Shown: one piece after another, positions 27,128 through 37,103 of the stretch
Layout of the letters: each line of letters opens with the position of its first letter
How positions within the stretch are numbered: position 1 is the stretch's first letter
Assembly (NCBI RefSeq): GCF_000410875.1
Contig: NZ_AROI01000009.1
Span: 310,001 to 374,000, forward strand
DNA length: 64,000 bases
Origin: Halopseudomonas pelagia CL-AP6
GTDB lineage: Bacteria; Pseudomonadota; Gammaproteobacteria; Pseudomonadales; Pseudomonadaceae
Direction of reading: 5' to 3'
Notes under the pieces: generated by a model
The model's input: the letters and a program-made list of their open reading frames with translations, nothing else
Database searches by the model: none
What the model was told of the DNA's origin: nothing
Position numbers and translations under genes: made by a program

Positions 27128-28459
27128 TTAGATCTGTTCGGCCCAGAGGTCGTATTCGTCAGCGTCGGTGACTCTGACGGTGATCATGTCGCCGGGCTGC
27201 AGGTCTTGTTCGGTGTCGATGTAAACGTTGCCGTCGATCTCCGGAGCATCAGCCATGGAGCGACCGATGGGGCCGTCCTCGTCTACTTCGTCGATAACGA
27301 CCTGAATCACGCTGCCGATCTTCTGCTGCAGGCGTGCGCTGCTGATCACTTGCTGGTGGGCCATAAAGCGTTCCCAGCGTTCTTCTTTGACCTCTTCAGG
27401 TACGGCGTCGGCCAGCAGGTTAGCGGGGGCGCCGTCGACGGCGGAGTATTTGAAGCAGCCAACGCGGTCAAGCTGGGCTTCGGTCAACCAGTCGAGCAGG
27501 TACTGAAAGTCTTCTTCGGTTTCACCGGGGAAGCCGACAATGAACGTCGAGCGGATAGTCAGTTCGGGGCAGATCTCGCGCCATTTCTTGATGCGCGCCA
27601 GGGTCTTGTCTTCAAACGCGGGGCGTTTCATGGCCTTGAGCACTTTCGGGCTGGCGTGCTGGAAGGGGATATCCAGATACGGCAGGATTTTGCCCTGGGC
27701 CATCAGCGGAATCAGCTCGTCCACGTGCGGGTAGGGGTAGACGTAGTGCAGGCGTACCCAGATGCCCAGTTCGCTGAGCGCTTCGCACATTTCGGTCATG
27801 CGTGATTTGACTGGGCGGCCATTCCAGAAGCCGGTGCGGTATTTGATGTCCACGCCATAGGCGCTGGTGTCCTGGGAGATAACCAGCAGTTCCTTCACGC
27901 CGGCCTTGGCCAGGCGCTCGGCTTCACCCAGCACATCGCCAATCGGGCGGCTGACCAGTTTGCCGCGCATGCTCGGGATGATGCAGAAGCTGCAGCTGTG
28001 GTTACAGCCTTCGGATATTTTCAGGTAGGCGTAGTGGCGGGGCGTGAGTTTGATTCCCTGCGGTGGTACCAGATCGATCAACGGGTTGTGATCAGCGCGG
28101 GGCGGCACGACTTCATGTACGGCGTTGACCACCTGCTCGTACTGCTGCGGGCCGGTAACGGCCATCACGCTCGGGTGCACATCGCGGATGACGCTTTCTT
28201 CCACGCCCATGCAACCGGTCACGATGACCCGGCCGTTGGCGGCAATGGCTTCGCCGATGGCGTCGAGGGATTCGGCCTTGGCTGTGTCGATAAAGCCGCA
28301 GGTGTTGACCACCACCACATCGGCATCTTCATAGGAGCCGACCACGTCATAGCCTTCCATGCGCAGCTGGGTGAGGATGCGTTCCGAGTCGACCAGTGCT
28401 TTGGGGCAGCCGAGTGAAACAAACCCGACTTTGGGATTGGTCGATGCAGTAGTAGACAT
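27128..28459 (-). CDS. rimO: Ribosomal protein S12 methylthiotransferase RimO
   Basis: 443 residues. Three domains: an N-terminal UPF0004 domain with its Cys residues ([24 protein letters not shown]), a radical-SAM barrel with CNHSCSFC (about 150-157), and a C-terminal TRAM domain. RimO methylthiolates the beta-carbon of an Asp in ribosomal protein S12 using two iron-sulfur clusters and S-adenosylmethionine. The starting Met begins [17 protein letters not shown]. Its 3' end marks the integron insertion boundary. Confidence 0.96.
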   Translation of the reverse strand: MSTTASTNPKVGFVSLGCPKALVDSERILTQLRMEGYDVVGSYEDADVVVVNTCGFIDTAKAESLDAIGEAIAANGRVIVTGCMGVEESVIRDVHPSVMAVTGPQQYEQVVNAVHEVVPPRADHNPLIDLVPPQGIKLTPRHYAYLKISEGCNHSCSFCIIPSMRGKLVSRPIGDVLGEAERLAKAGVKELLVISQDTSAYGVDIKYRTGFWNGRPVKSRMTEMCEALSELGIWVRLHYVYPYPHVDELIPLMAQGKILPYLDIPFQHASPKVLKAMKRPAFEDKTLARIKKWREICPELTIRSTFIVGFPGETEEDFQYLLDWLTEAQLDRVGCFKYSAVDGAPANLLADAVPEEVKEERWERFMAHQQVISSARLQQKIGSVIQVVIDEVDEDGPIGRSMADAPEIDGNVYIDTEQDLQPGDMITVRVTDADEYDLWAEQI

Positions 28460-28589
28460 GTGGGTCCTTTTGGGCGCGCGGCCGGAGCCGAAGAATTCGA
28501 ACGGCGTATTCTATCGACGGCTTTGCGAGCTGACCAGCAGCAAGAACTGCCATTGGTCAGCTATTTAGTGCTGCTACTTAGTTCGGGGC

Positions 28590-28808
28590 CTAGCGCTCCT
28601 TGATTTCCTTCACATCTGACTGTGGGATCTGGTTGACGCGGCCATCCTGGTCTTCGTACATGATCATGCCAGTGTCTTCATCAATCTCGGGCTTGGTTTG
28701 GCTTTCTATCAGCCGGCCATCGTTGGTGCTGATGATGTGATCGCTGGCACAACCAACCAGAGTGAGCATGCCCAAAGCGCAGATACTTGCCAAAATGGTT
28801 CTTTTCAT
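28590..28808 (-). CDS. YgdI/YgdR-type small lipoprotein
   Basis: 72 residues. Signal peptide ending LVGC gives a lipobox with Cys20. The mature part, SDHIISTNDGRLIESQTKPE then MIMYEDQDGRVNQIPQSDV, is the SH3-like domain of the YgdI/YgdR family. Asp at +3 rather than +2 leaves outer-membrane sorting possible. Function unknown. Stands alone between rimO and acnB. Confidence 0.88.
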   Translation of the reverse strand: MKRTILASICALGMLTLVGCASDHIISTNDGRLIESQTKPEIDEDTGMIMYEDQDGRVNQIPQSDVKEIKER

Positions 28809-28920
28809 ATCGTGTTCTCTTAAAAATAGATTGTCAAAATGTTCAAAAATAGGACCAGAGCCATTTTAAAACGTTCAATTGAATTGCTCTGTAGACCCTT
28901 TGGCCAGGCCTTGTGCGCAT

Positions 28921-28949
28921 AAAAAAACCCCGCACCAGGCGGGGTTTTT
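28921..28949 (-). terminator. Terminator of acnB
   Basis: ACCCCGC-CACCA-GCGGGGT-type stem with A-run and T-run on either side; on the minus strand it ends in seven T residues, 15 bases after the acnB stop. It could work in both directions. Confidence 0.88.
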
Positions 28950-28963
28950 AACCTGCTTACTGC

Positions 28964-31573
28964 TTACAGCTGCGCGACCGGGATGGACGCTGCGGCTTTC
29001 TGGTAAGACTCGATTTCGTTGAAGTTCATATAGCGATAGATATCAGCGGACATGCTGTTGAGTTCAGCCGCGTAGCCCATGTATTCCTCAACGGTCGGCA
29101 GGCGACCCAGAATCGAAGCAACCGAAGCCAGCTCGGCAGAGGCCAGATACACATTGGCGCCATCACCCAGGCGGTTCGGGAAGTTCCGCGTGGAGGTGGA
29201 AACCACGGTGGACTTGGCCGCCACGCGTGCCTGGTTACCCATGCACAGCGAGCAGCCGGGCATTTCCATGCGTGCGCCAGCCTTGCCGTAAATGCCGTAG
29301 TAGCCTTCTTCGGTGAGCTGGAACTGATCCATCTTGGTCGGTGGAGCCAGCCACAGACGGGTCGGCAGGGCACCCTTGTTCTTCTCCAGCAGCTTGCCGG
29401 CAGCGCGGAAGTGACCGATGTTGGTCATGCAGGAACCGATGAAGACTTCATCAATCTTCTCACCAGCCACCTGGGACAACAGACGGGCATCATCCGGATC
29501 GTTCGGCGCACACAGGACCGGCTCTTTTACGTCGGCCAGATCAATCTCGATCACGGCGGCGTATTCGGCATCGGCATCAGCCTGCATCAGCTTGGGATCA
29601 GCCAGCCAGGCTTCCATGGCCTGGGCGCGACGCTCCAGGGTACGGGCATCCTGATAACCGTTGGCAATCATCCAGCGCAGCAGGACGATGTTGGATTTCA
29701 GGTATTCGGCAATGGACTCTTCGCTCAGCTTGATGGTACAGCCGGCAGCGGACCGCTCTGCGGAAGCGTCGGACAGCTCGAATGCCTGTTCGGCAGTCAG
29801 GTTGTCGAGGCCTTCGATTTCCAGAATGCGACCGGAGAAGACGTTCTTCTTGCCTTTCTTCTCAACGGTCAGGTGACCTTCCTGAATCGCGTAGTAGGGG
29901 ATTGCATGCACCAGATCACGCAGGGTGATACCGGGCTGCATTTCGCCCTTGAAACGCACCAGAACGGATTCCGGCATGTCCAGCGGCATGACGCCAGTGG
30001 CTGCAGCAAAAGCGACCAGACCGGAACCGGCCGGGAAGGAAATGCCCATCGGGAAGCGGGTGTGCGAGTCGCCACCGGTACCGACGGTGTCAGGCAGCAG
30101 CATGCGGTTCAGCCAGCTGTGGATGATGCCGTCGCCTGGGCGCAGTGCAACACCACCACGGTTGTGGATGAAGTCAGGCAGCGTGTGGTGCGTGGTCACG
30201 TCGATCGGCTTGGGGTAAGCCGCAGTGTGGCAGAACGACTGCATCACCAGATCGGCGGAGAAGCCCAGGCAAGCCAGGTCTTTCAGCTCGTCGCGAGTCA
30301 TCGGGCCAGTGGTGTCCTGGGAGCCAACGGTGGTCATCTTCGGCTCGCAGTAAGTGCCGGGGCGAACGCCCTCAACATTGCAGGCTTTGCCAACCATCTT
30401 CTGCGCCAGGGTGAAACCTTTGGTGCTGGCAGCCGGTACGTCGGGCTTGCGGAACAGGTCGGCAGCAGGCAGACCCAGTTCAGCACGGGCCTTGTCGGTC
30501 AGGCCGCGGCCAATGATCAGCGGAATACGGCCACCGGCGCGGACTTCGTCGAGCAGCACCTGGGTCTTCAGTTCAAAGGTGGTGATAACGTCGTCGGTAC
30601 CGTGCTTGCACACCTTGCCGTCATACACATAGACGTCGATGACGTCACCGGTATTGATGTCGTTGACATCGAATTCGATCGGAAGAGCGCCAGCATCTTC
30701 CATGGTGTTGTAGAAGATTGGAGCGATCTTGTTACCGAAGCAGAAGCCGCCAGCGCGCTTGTTCGGAACAAAGGGCACGTCGTCACCGAAATACCAGAGT
30801 ACCGAGTTAGTCGCCGATTTACGCGAAGAACCGGTACCGACCACGTCACCGACGTAGGCGACCGGAAAGCCTTTGGCTTTGACTTCTTCGATCATCTTCA
30901 GCGGACCGATGGCCCCTTGCTCGTCCGGCACGATACCGTCACGGGCCATTTTCAGCATGGCCAGGGCGTGTAGCGGGATGTCCGGACGCGACCAGGCATC
31001 TGGAGCGGGGGACAGGTCGTCGGTGTTGGTTTCGCCAGGCACCTTGAATACGCTCAGGGTGACTTTTTCGGCAACGGCTGGGCGGTTGGTAAACCACTCG
31101 CCATCAGCCCAGGACTGCAGTACTTCCTTGGCGTGGGCATTGCCCTTTTTGGCGCGATCAGCAACGTCGTGGAAGGCATCGAACATCAGCAGGGTGTGCT
31201 TGAGTTCCTTGGCGGCGGTAGCAGCCAGTTCGTCGTTGTCGAGCAATTCGACCATGGTGACGATGTTGTAGCCACCCTGCATGGTGCCGAGCAGCTCGAC
31301 GGCACGCACTTTGGTCAGCAGTGGTGAGGTAACTTCGCCTTTGGCGACGGCAGACAGGAAGCCAGCCTTGACGTAGGCGGCTTCGTCTACGCCTGGCGGT
31401 ACGCGATTGGTCAGCAGGTCGAGCAGAAACTCTTCTTCGCCAGCCGGTGGATTTTTCAGCAGGTCAACGAGACCGGCGGTTTGTTCGGCGTTCAGCGGCT
31501 GGGGCACGATGCCCTGTGCTGCGCGTTCTTCTACGTGTTTGCGATAGGCTTCTAGCACAATTATTACCCTCAT
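28964..31573 (-). CDS. acnB: Aconitate hydratase B
   Basis: 869 residues, the standard AcnB length, starting after [20 protein letters not shown] with the HEAT-like domain, then the swivelling domain and the three aconitase domains. Cluster Cys residues lie in [12 protein letters not shown] and [12 protein letters not shown]. It interconverts citrate and isocitrate in the TCA cycle; the apo form can bind RNA in enterobacteria. The cluster needs iron. Transcribed alone on the minus strand with its own terminator. Confidence 0.96.
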   Translation of the reverse strand: MRVIIVLEAYRKHVEERAAQGIVPQPLNAEQTAGLVDLLKNPPAGEEEFLLDLLTNRVPPGVDEAAYVKAGFLSAVAKGEVTSPLLTKVRAVELLGTMQGGYNIVTMVELLDNDELAATAAKELKHTLLMFDAFHDVADRAKKGNAHAKEVLQSWADGEWFTNRPAVAEKVTLSVFKVPGETNTDDLSPAPDAWSRPDIPLHALAMLKMARDGIVPDEQGAIGPLKMIEEVKAKGFPVAYVGDVVGTGSSRKSATNSVLWYFGDDVPFVPNKRAGGFCFGNKIAPIFYNTMEDAGALPIEFDVNDINTGDVIDVYVYDGKVCKHGTDDVITTFELKTQVLLDEVRAGGRIPLIIGRGLTDKARAELGLPAADLFRKPDVPAASTKGFTLAQKMVGKACNVEGVRPGTYCEPKMTTVGSQDTTGPMTRDELKDLACLGFSADLVMQSFCHTAAYPKPIDVTTHHTLPDFIHNRGGVALRPGDGIIHSWLNRMLLPDTVGTGGDSHTRFPMGISFPAGSGLVAFAAATGVMPLDMPESVLVRFKGEMQPGITLRDLVHAIPYYAIQEGHLTVEKKGKKNVFSGRILEIEGLDNLTAEQAFELSDASAERSAAGCTIKLSEESIAEYLKSNIVLLRWMIANGYQDARTLERRAQAMEAWLADPKLMQADADAEYAAVIEIDLADVKEPVLCAPNDPDDARLLSQVAGEKIDEVFIGSCMTNIGHFRAAGKLLEKNKGALPTRLWLAPPTKMDQFQLTEEGYYGIYGKAGARMEMPGCSLCMGNQARVAAKSTVVSTSTRNFPNRLGDGANVYLASAELASVASILGRLPTVEEYMGYAAELNSMSADIYRYMNFNEIESYQKAAASIPVAQL

Positions 31574-31925
31574 CAGTCTGTTCTGCTTGTGGCGGAACGG
31601 TCATCCTCACGGACCCAGAGAAGCACTGAATAAGCATCTTGATGAAGGGAGTTATTCAGTGCTTCCCCTTACGTGCCGGATACGGCTGAGTGCAGGCATG
31701 CGCCTGGTACGGGTGGCGGGCAACCCGGTAACTGACCTGATGCTGGCGCGGCAGATACGGAGGGGGTTGCGGTTGACGCCTGACACACAGCCCTAACGGC
31801 GGGCTGATTCTACAGCAAGCATGAGGTAAAGTTAAGCAGCCAGACACTATGACCTTGGTCTGAGACAGTTCAAGCAGAGCGACCGTTGGTTTACCCTTGG
31901 CCGCCTGCTCAGTGGAGAAAAATAC
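31574..31925. other. Intergenic region with a long perfect inverted repeat
   Basis: GAAGCACTGAATAA (31621-31634) and TTATTCAGTGCTTC (31653-31666) form a perfect 14-bp inverted repeat around an 18-base loop. It lies about 50 bases upstream of the acnB start, so it would sit in or near the acnB leader. There is no T-run. It could be an RNA hairpin, an operator or a small transposon relic. The remaining sequence to 31925 shows no gene. Confidence 0.5.
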
Positions 31926-32381
31926 GTGTCTGAACTTGCCTATACCGATAAAACCCCCTGCGTCGGCCTCTGTTCCACCGTATACGGCGATCAGGTCTGC
32001 CGCGGTTGTAAACGCTTCAGTCATGAGATTATTCAGTGGAACAGCTATGCCTCGGGAGAAAAGGCTGCGGTCTGGCTGCGCCTGGAGCAATTGCTGGCGC
32101 AGGTGGTCAGCGCGCGTATTGAAATCGTATCCGGGCTGATGCTGCGCCAGGCGTTGGACCAGCGCAAAATCATCTATCTGGATGAGCAGCCCCTGGCCTG
32201 TCACGTACACAGATTACTGGTCCGGGGCGGAGAGGGCGCGCTGCAGGGCGCGGGGGTGCGGGTGCGTCCCGCTTATGCGCAGTTGAGCATAAAGCAGTTG
32301 CGCGACGACATTGATCAAACCTTCTTTGGCCTGTCTGAAGCTTATTATCAGCGTCATGCCTCCGCACAGCCGGGCAAGTAG
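31926..32381 (+). CDS. DUF1289-family protein
   Basis: 151 residues from a GTG with a GGAG site. The DUF1289 zinc-ribbon-like motif is at the front: TPCVGLCSTVYGDQVCRGCK, with four Cys, followed by RFSHEIIQWNSY. The C-terminal 90 residues are an extra helical extension. Short DUF1289 proteins are often annotated as Fe-S or DNA-binding, but the role is not established. It stands divergent from acnB. Confidence 0.85.
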   Translation: MSELAYTDKTPCVGLCSTVYGDQVCRGCKRFSHEIIQWNSYASGEKAAVWLRLEQLLAQVVSARIEIVSGLMLRQALDQRKIIYLDEQPLACHVHRLLVRGGEGALQGAGVRVRPAYAQLSIKQLRDDIDQTFFGLSEAYYQRHASAQPGK

Positions 32382-32430
32382 TTACGATACTACTGCTCGA
32401 CTGGCGGTGCATGGCCTTAAATCGACGACT

Positions 32431-33291
32431 TTATCTTTGTAATATGCTTTCCAGGTGGGCCATGGTGTCTTCAGGCTTGAGCACCAGAATATCCGAGTCC
32501 AACTGGTCGAGTATCACTTCTGCAGTATTGCCTATCAATGCTCCAGCGATCCCCTTGCGGGCGACTGTGCCGATAACAGTTACGCTCGCGCCGATGTGTC
32601 GCGCGACCTTGGGTATCAAGGTGTCAGCCGGGCCTTCATCGATGTGCATATGCTCCAGATCCAATCCGTTGGCGGTGGCATAACGCTGTGCCTCGTCGCG
32701 GTAGCGGTTGGCAATATTTTCGCGCACCTGGTAGATCGGATCAGCCGCCGAGAGCATGGGTGCGGGGTGTGCGCTGACCAGGTGCAGATCGCCATTGATC
32801 ATCTCGACGATATCCGCCGCGTGACTGACGATGGTGTCATGCAGTACGTGGTGCTGATCATCATGATTACCCACGTCGACCGCAGCCAGCACGCTGCCTT
32901 TCATCCAGGAGGCAGTGGTTTTAACCAGAAGCACAGGGACAGGGCAGTAACGCAGCAGCTTCCAGTCGTCTGGCGTCAGCAGTGCTTTTTTCAGCGGGCT
33001 GTCTGGCAGGTGTTGTTTTACTACCAGTTCGCAGCCCTGGCTGCCCAGTACGTGAATCACGGTATCGGTCATGCTGCCGTGCCAAGCTTGACTGCTCGTG
33101 GCCTCAATGCCGCTGGCCTTGAGTTCGGAACAGTATTTATCCAGCATCGGTAGGTGATCTTGGCGGTCTTCGCACACTAGCAGGTGCAGATCCGACTCAA
33201 TAACGCCAGCGATGAGCTTGGCTCGGTTCAGTGCCAATTGATCCGTCTGGGTAGGATCAATGACGACGAGAATTCGTTTTATCGATTGCAT
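32431..33291 (-). CDS. Tandem universal stress protein (UspE-like)
   Basis: 287 residues from the ATG at 33291, which has a GGGAG site; the frame continues upstream to 33411 without support. Two Usp domains: residues 1-135 (IKRILVVIDPTQTDQLALNR) and 155-285, the second ending with TVARKGIAGALIGNTAEVIL, the GxxG-9-GS-like ATP motif region. Tandem Usp proteins of this size match UspE, which helps survival under stress and is often linked to Fnr/Anr control in Pseudomonas. No Anr box was confirmed here. Confidence 0.85.
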   Translation of the reverse strand: MQSIKRILVVIDPTQTDQLALNRAKLIAGVIESDLHLLVCEDRQDHLPMLDKYCSELKASGIEATSSQAWHGSMTDTVIHVLGSQGCELVVKQHLPDSPLKKALLTPDDWKLLRYCPVPVLLVKTTASWMKGSVLAAVDVGNHDDQHHVLHDTIVSHAADIVEMINGDLHLVSAHPAPMLSAADPIYQVRENIANRYRDEAQRYATANGLDLEHMHIDEGPADTLIPKVARHIGASVTVIGTVARKGIAGALIGNTAEVILDQLDSDILVLKPEDTMAHLESILQR

Positions 33292-33464
33292 GGCTTTCTC
33301 CCTTGTTGCGCTTTGGCGCTTATTTGGTTTCTCTGTTAAATGTAGCCGGTTTTCATATACTCGCCGTTGATATGGATCAAGAGCAGTGGGTGCGCTCACT
33401 ACGCTAGTCATGGATAATCAACCCTTTAGCCCGATAATCCAACTGCCCCGGACCCAGCCCGCCC

Positions 33465-34100
33465 ATGAGCTTGCCGCAAGAATTGATTGATTTTCTACCC
33501 TGTCGCACACCCCAGGCCTGGGTAGATCAGGCGCTAAGGCATCCGGAAGAGCTGTTGATCGATCATGCCAATTGCGAGAAAAAAGCGGCCTCTACTGCGT
33601 TGAATCTGATGTTCCGGTATATCGACAAGCCGGTTTTACTGCAGAAAATGTCGCGCCTGGCCCGGGAGGAGTTGCGCCACTTTGAGCAAGTGACGGCATT
33701 GATGCAGCAGCGCGGCATCGTATACCGAGGCTTGTCGGCCAGCCACTATGCGCAGCGCCTGCGTCAGCATATACGCACGAGCGAGCCAGGCAGGCTGGTG
33801 GACACACTGATCGTTGGTGCTTTTATCGAGGCGCGGTCGTGTGAGCGTTTTGCTTGTCTAGCGCCTCATCTGGACCTTGAACTCGGCGATTTCTATCGCT
33901 CGCTGCTTAAATCCGAGGCACGGCATTATCAAGATTATCTCGGCCTGGCCAAGCAGTTTGCTGAGCAGCCGATTGAGGATCGCATTGCCTTGTTTGCACA
34001 GGTGGAAGGTCAAGCCATCCACGAAAATGACAGCGACTTTCGCTTTCACAGCGGAGCCGCCGAAGGGGACCGCCAGGGAGCGCTGCGCGCTGTCAGATAA
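33465..34100 (+). CDS. miaE: tRNA-(ms2io6A)-hydroxylase MiaE
   Basis: 211 residues, ferritin-like four-helix bundle. Iron ligands are in the family motifs: LLIDHANCEKKAAST, REELRHFEQV, EARSCERFA and SEARHYQDYL. MiaE hydroxylates the isopentenyl group of ms2i6A37 in tRNAs that read UNN codons, using a di-iron centre and oxygen. About 170 bases separate it from the divergent stress-protein gene. Confidence 0.93.
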   Translation: MSLPQELIDFLPCRTPQAWVDQALRHPEELLIDHANCEKKAASTALNLMFRYIDKPVLLQKMSRLAREELRHFEQVTALMQQRGIVYRGLSASHYAQRLRQHIRTSEPGRLVDTLIVGAFIEARSCERFACLAPHLDLELGDFYRSLLKSEARHYQDYLGLAKQFAEQPIEDRIALFAQVEGQAIHENDSDFRFHSGAAEGDRQGALRAVR

Positions 34101-34177
34101 ACTCGCCATAAATCAGTCAGTAAGCGTCTATACTGAGAGTTGCACAGAGCTGCCAGAACCTAATTCGAGGAGCACTA

Positions 34178-35044
34178 ATGGCGATCAAACAACCTGCCAG
34201 AGCTACTATTTATCGCGTGCTGCTGATACCGGCGGCATTGCTTGGGCTGCTTGGTGTAGGCTCGGCGCAGGCGGCCGGTGGGGTGTGTGAGCGTATTGTG
34301 GTGACGGGCAATCCCCAGTATCCGCCGATCCTTTGGGTCAATCCGGATGATGATAAACACCTGGTTGGTGCGGGGGTTGAGCTGCTGGAAATGGCCCTGG
34401 AAGGTACTGGCGTGAAGGCCGAGGTACTGAATGTCGGCCCCTGGTCGCGGGCACAGGAAGAAGTGCGTAGTGGTCGAGTGGACATGCTCGCGGGTGCCTT
34501 CCTGACCCGTGAGCGTCTGGGCTATATGGACTATATTTACCCGCCCTATGTTGAAGTGCCGAGTGTGCTGTTTGTCAAACGTGGGGAAGTGTTTCCCTAC
34601 AGTGGTTGGGACGACCTGCGCGACAAGACCGGGAGCACACTGCTAAATAACAGTTATGGAATGGCTTTTGATAGGTTCTCGCGTGATCATTTGCGTGTAG
34701 AGCAGGTGTCATCGATTGAGCAGTCGTTCCAGACCTTGGTGCGCGGGCGCGTCGATTATGTGATCTATGAGCGCTATCAGGGGATGGCAGTAGCTCAGCA
34801 ACTGGGTATTGAAGACCAGTTGGAGATTATCGAGGGATCGCTGATTAACGAGCAGTTGTATTACACGCTGTCGCACAATTCGGCCTGCAACTCGCCACAG
34901 CTGCGCGCCATACTTGCGCAGAACATGCAGGATCTGGCCAGCAAAGGCGAACCGCGGCGGTTGCTGGAGAAGTACCGCCAGGTGTGGGCGGACCGGTTCG
35001 CCCCGGAAGACCCGCAGTTAATCGAACAGCCGTTAGCTGAATAG
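34178..35044 (+). CDS. Periplasmic solute-binding protein, family 3-like
   Basis: 288 residues with a signal peptide (residues 1-32, ending SAQA). The mature protein has the SBP_bac_3 layout: VTGNPQYPPILWVNPDDDKH, GAGVELLEMALEGTG, ARAQEEVRSGRVDMLAGAFL-type segment and a late polar lobe. A conserved Cys pair may form a disulfide. No permease or ATPase gene is adjacent, so it may be an orphan binding protein or a signalling type. A GAGG ribosome site lies before the ATG. Confidence 0.82.
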   Translation: MAIKQPARATIYRVLLIPAALLGLLGVGSAQAAGGVCERIVVTGNPQYPPILWVNPDDDKHLVGAGVELLEMALEGTGVKAEVLNVGPWSRAQEEVRSGRVDMLAGAFLTRERLGYMDYIYPPYVEVPSVLFVKRGEVFPYSGWDDLRDKTGSTLLNNSYGMAFDRFSRDHLRVEQVSSIEQSFQTLVRGRVDYVIYERYQGMAVAQQLGIEDQLEIIEGSLINEQLYYTLSHNSACNSPQLRAILAQNMQDLASKGEPRRLLEKYRQVWADRFAPEDPQLIEQPLAE

Positions 35045-35150
35045 GTTGGGCCGCATAGGTCCGGCCGCACAGGCTTGATCGAATAGGCTGCTAAGCAGAA
35101 CAGTTTGTTCTAGGCTGTTTTGAACCTGCACAGTTGTAGGCTTTGCTATT

Positions 35151-35180
35151 CTGTACAGGTCCATTCTCGGACAACTGTAC
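35151..35180. promoter_or_regulatory. Direct repeats upstream of the MocR gene
   Basis: CTGTAC occurs at 35151-35156 and 35175-35180, same orientation, 24 bases apart, about 55-85 bases before the start codon. MocR regulators usually bind direct repeats in their own promoter region, so self-control is inferred. Confidence 0.4.
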
Positions 35181-35234
35181 GGCGATCACTGGATAACCCT
35201 GCGTTAGGGTACCCTATGACGCAGGAGAGCTTCG

Positions 35235-36692
35235 ATGACCAGCCTTTTATACCAGCAGATTGCCCGCCAACTGGCTGATGATATCCGCAAGGGATTTTAT
35301 CAACCGGGCGAGCGTGTACCTTCGGTGCGCAAACTCAGCACCCAAAAGGGCGTAAGCCACGCCACGGTATTGCATGCCTACGCTACCCTGGAAGATCAGG
35401 GCTTGATTAGGGCGCGCCCCCAATCCGGTTATTATGTACACCAGACACCGGCTTTGACCGCACCCACCCCACCGATTTCCCGAGTGGAGCCGCCTTACGC
35501 GGTCACGCGGAGCGGCATTATCAGCGAGATTCTCAACTTGTCCCGGCGCAGCGATGTGATGCCGCTCGGAGCAGCGGTGCCGTCCAGCGAGTTTCTGCCA
35601 CTGCGGGCATTGCATCAGCAGATGAGCAAGGTCACGCGCTTTCATGGCAAAAAAGCCTACAGCTATATATTCAGCCCTGGTTACGAACCCTTGCGGCGTC
35701 AGGTGGCTATTCGTATGCGCGATGCCGGTGCGGTTGTCGACCCGTCACAGATCGTCATTACCAACGGGTGTGTGGAGGCGCTGCAATTGTGTCTCAGGGC
35801 ACTCACTAGCCCTGGCGATTTGATTGCGAGCGAATCACCCAGTTATTACGGCTTGGTGCAGTTGTGCCAGTTGCTCGGCTTGAAAGTAATTGAAATACCC
35901 ACTGACCCGGAGACCGGTCTGAGTCTGGAGTCATTGGAAAAAGCTGCGGATAAGTGGCCAATCAAAGCGCTGGTGGTAACCGCTCGCGCGGGCAATCCGA
36001 TGGGTGCAACCATGGCCGAAAACCGTCAGCGTAAGCTGGTCGGCATGATGGCGCAGCGGGGCATTCCGATTGTAGAGGACGACATCTATGGTGAGCTGAT
36101 GTTTGAGCCGGGCAGGTCCAAGGCGCTCAAGGCGTTCGATTGCTCAGATACTGTGCTGTATTGCTCGAGCTTCTCGAAAACCATTTCGCCGGGCTTGCGC
36201 ACTGGCTGGGTCATTGCTGGCAAGCATCAGGATACCATCGAGAAGCTGCAGACGTTCACCACATTATCGGCCTGCAGCGTCAGTCAGATGGCAGTAGCGG
36301 CCTATCTGGAGAACGGCGGGTATGATCGGCATTTGCGTTATATTCGGCAGGAATACCGGCGCAATTTGAGCCATTTCCAGCTGGCAATACAGCAGTATTT
36401 TCCCGAGGGCACACAGATTACCCGGCCTAAAGGTGGCTTTATTTTGTGGGTCAGTTTGCCCGGAAATGTGGATGCGCAGCTGCTTTTTACCCAGGCGTTG
36501 GAGCATGGTATCAGTATTGCCCCGGGGGCAGTGTTCAGTAATTCGGATCAGTTTAACCACTGTTTCCGGCTGAATTGTGGGGTGCTGTGGAATCAGGAGA
36601 CTGAGCGGGCGGTGATGACACTGGGGGTTTTGGCTAAAGGTTTATTTAGTAAAAACAGGGAGGTAGAGGAGGTTGGTGAGGAAGTGGCTTAG
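35235..36692 (+). CDS. MocR-type regulator (GntR + PLP aminotransferase fold)
   Basis: 485 residues. An N-terminal GntR winged helix (residues 1-70, YQQIARQLADDIRKGFYQPG, RVPSVRKLSTQKGVSHATV) is joined by a linker to a type I aminotransferase domain. The PLP-binding Lys is in CSSFSKTISPGLRTGW (about residue 315), and VVTARAGNPMGATM holds the Asn that contacts PLP. Such proteins sense amines, amino acids or PLP rather than catalysing transamination. No divergent target gene is adjacent. Its target may be itself or the upstream solute-binding gene. Confidence 0.9.
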   Translation: MTSLLYQQIARQLADDIRKGFYQPGERVPSVRKLSTQKGVSHATVLHAYATLEDQGLIRARPQSGYYVHQTPALTAPTPPISRVEPPYAVTRSGIISEILNLSRRSDVMPLGAAVPSSEFLPLRALHQQMSKVTRFHGKKAYSYIFSPGYEPLRRQVAIRMRDAGAVVDPSQIVITNGCVEALQLCLRALTSPGDLIASESPSYYGLVQLCQLLGLKVIEIPTDPETGLSLESLEKAADKWPIKALVVTARAGNPMGATMAENRQRKLVGMMAQRGIPIVEDDIYGELMFEPGRSKALKAFDCSDTVLYCSSFSKTISPGLRTGWVIAGKHQDTIEKLQTFTTLSACSVSQMAVAAYLENGGYDRHLRYIRQEYRRNLSHFQLAIQQYFPEGTQITRPKGGFILWVSLPGNVDAQLLFTQALEHGISIAPGAVFSNSDQFNHCFRLNCGVLWNQETERAVMTLGVLAKGLFSKNREVEEVGEEVA

Positions 36693-36734
36693 GTATTTTG
36701 GGGGCTGAGGTTGGAGCTCTGTGTGAGCTAAATC

Positions 36735-37083
36735 CATCGCAGCGAGGCCGCCGCTCCCACCGGCCATCGCGCCTACCGTGCAAGACTCCCCAGGTAGTCA
36801 CTCTTACCGGGCAGGAACCCCCTCAAGCGGTCGCTTCTACTGTCCTGAGCAAGAACTGCTCAGGCCTCTGCTCCCACTGGGCAGGATCTACTCAGACAGT
36901 TGCTCTTACTGAGCAAGATCCCTCAGGCTGTTACTGGACAGGAGCCGTTCAGGCATTTGCTCCCACTGGGCAGGGCTCCCTCAAGGAGTTGCTGCTACTG
37001 GGTAGGATTTCCTCAGACAGTTGCTCCCCATAGGACAGGAGCTTCTTCAGATCGGTGGGAGCGGCGGCCTCGCCGCGATAGCA
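36735..37083. repeat. Degenerate 32-base tandem repeat framed by inverted REP-like units
   Basis: Inside, about eight units of roughly 26-37 bases follow a consensus near CTCCCACTGGGCAGGA then a TCAGACAGTTG-like tail; clear starts are at about 36870, 36902, 36960, 36991 and 37023. At the outer ends, CGCAGCGAGGCCGCCGCTCC (36739) and GGGAGCGGCGGCCTCGCCGC (37057) are inverted copies of a Pseudomonas REP-like sequence. Open frames here look like read-through of the repeat. No gene. Confidence 0.65.
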
Positions 37084-37103
37084 GAGCCCGAACCAACCAG
37101 ACC

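Noticed and set aside
27119-27805. A long plus-strand open frame opposite rimO
   Set aside because: It is the antisense shadow of rimO; similar shadows lie opposite acnB, liuD, liuA and the acyl-CoA dehydrogenase.
36698-37033. A 111-residue open frame
   Set aside because: It simply translates the degenerate tandem repeat (repeated TGQEP-like words), with no ribosome site.
36870-37040. Possible CRISPR array in the short repeats
   Set aside because: Units are adjacent and diverged, with no unique spacers and no cas genes.
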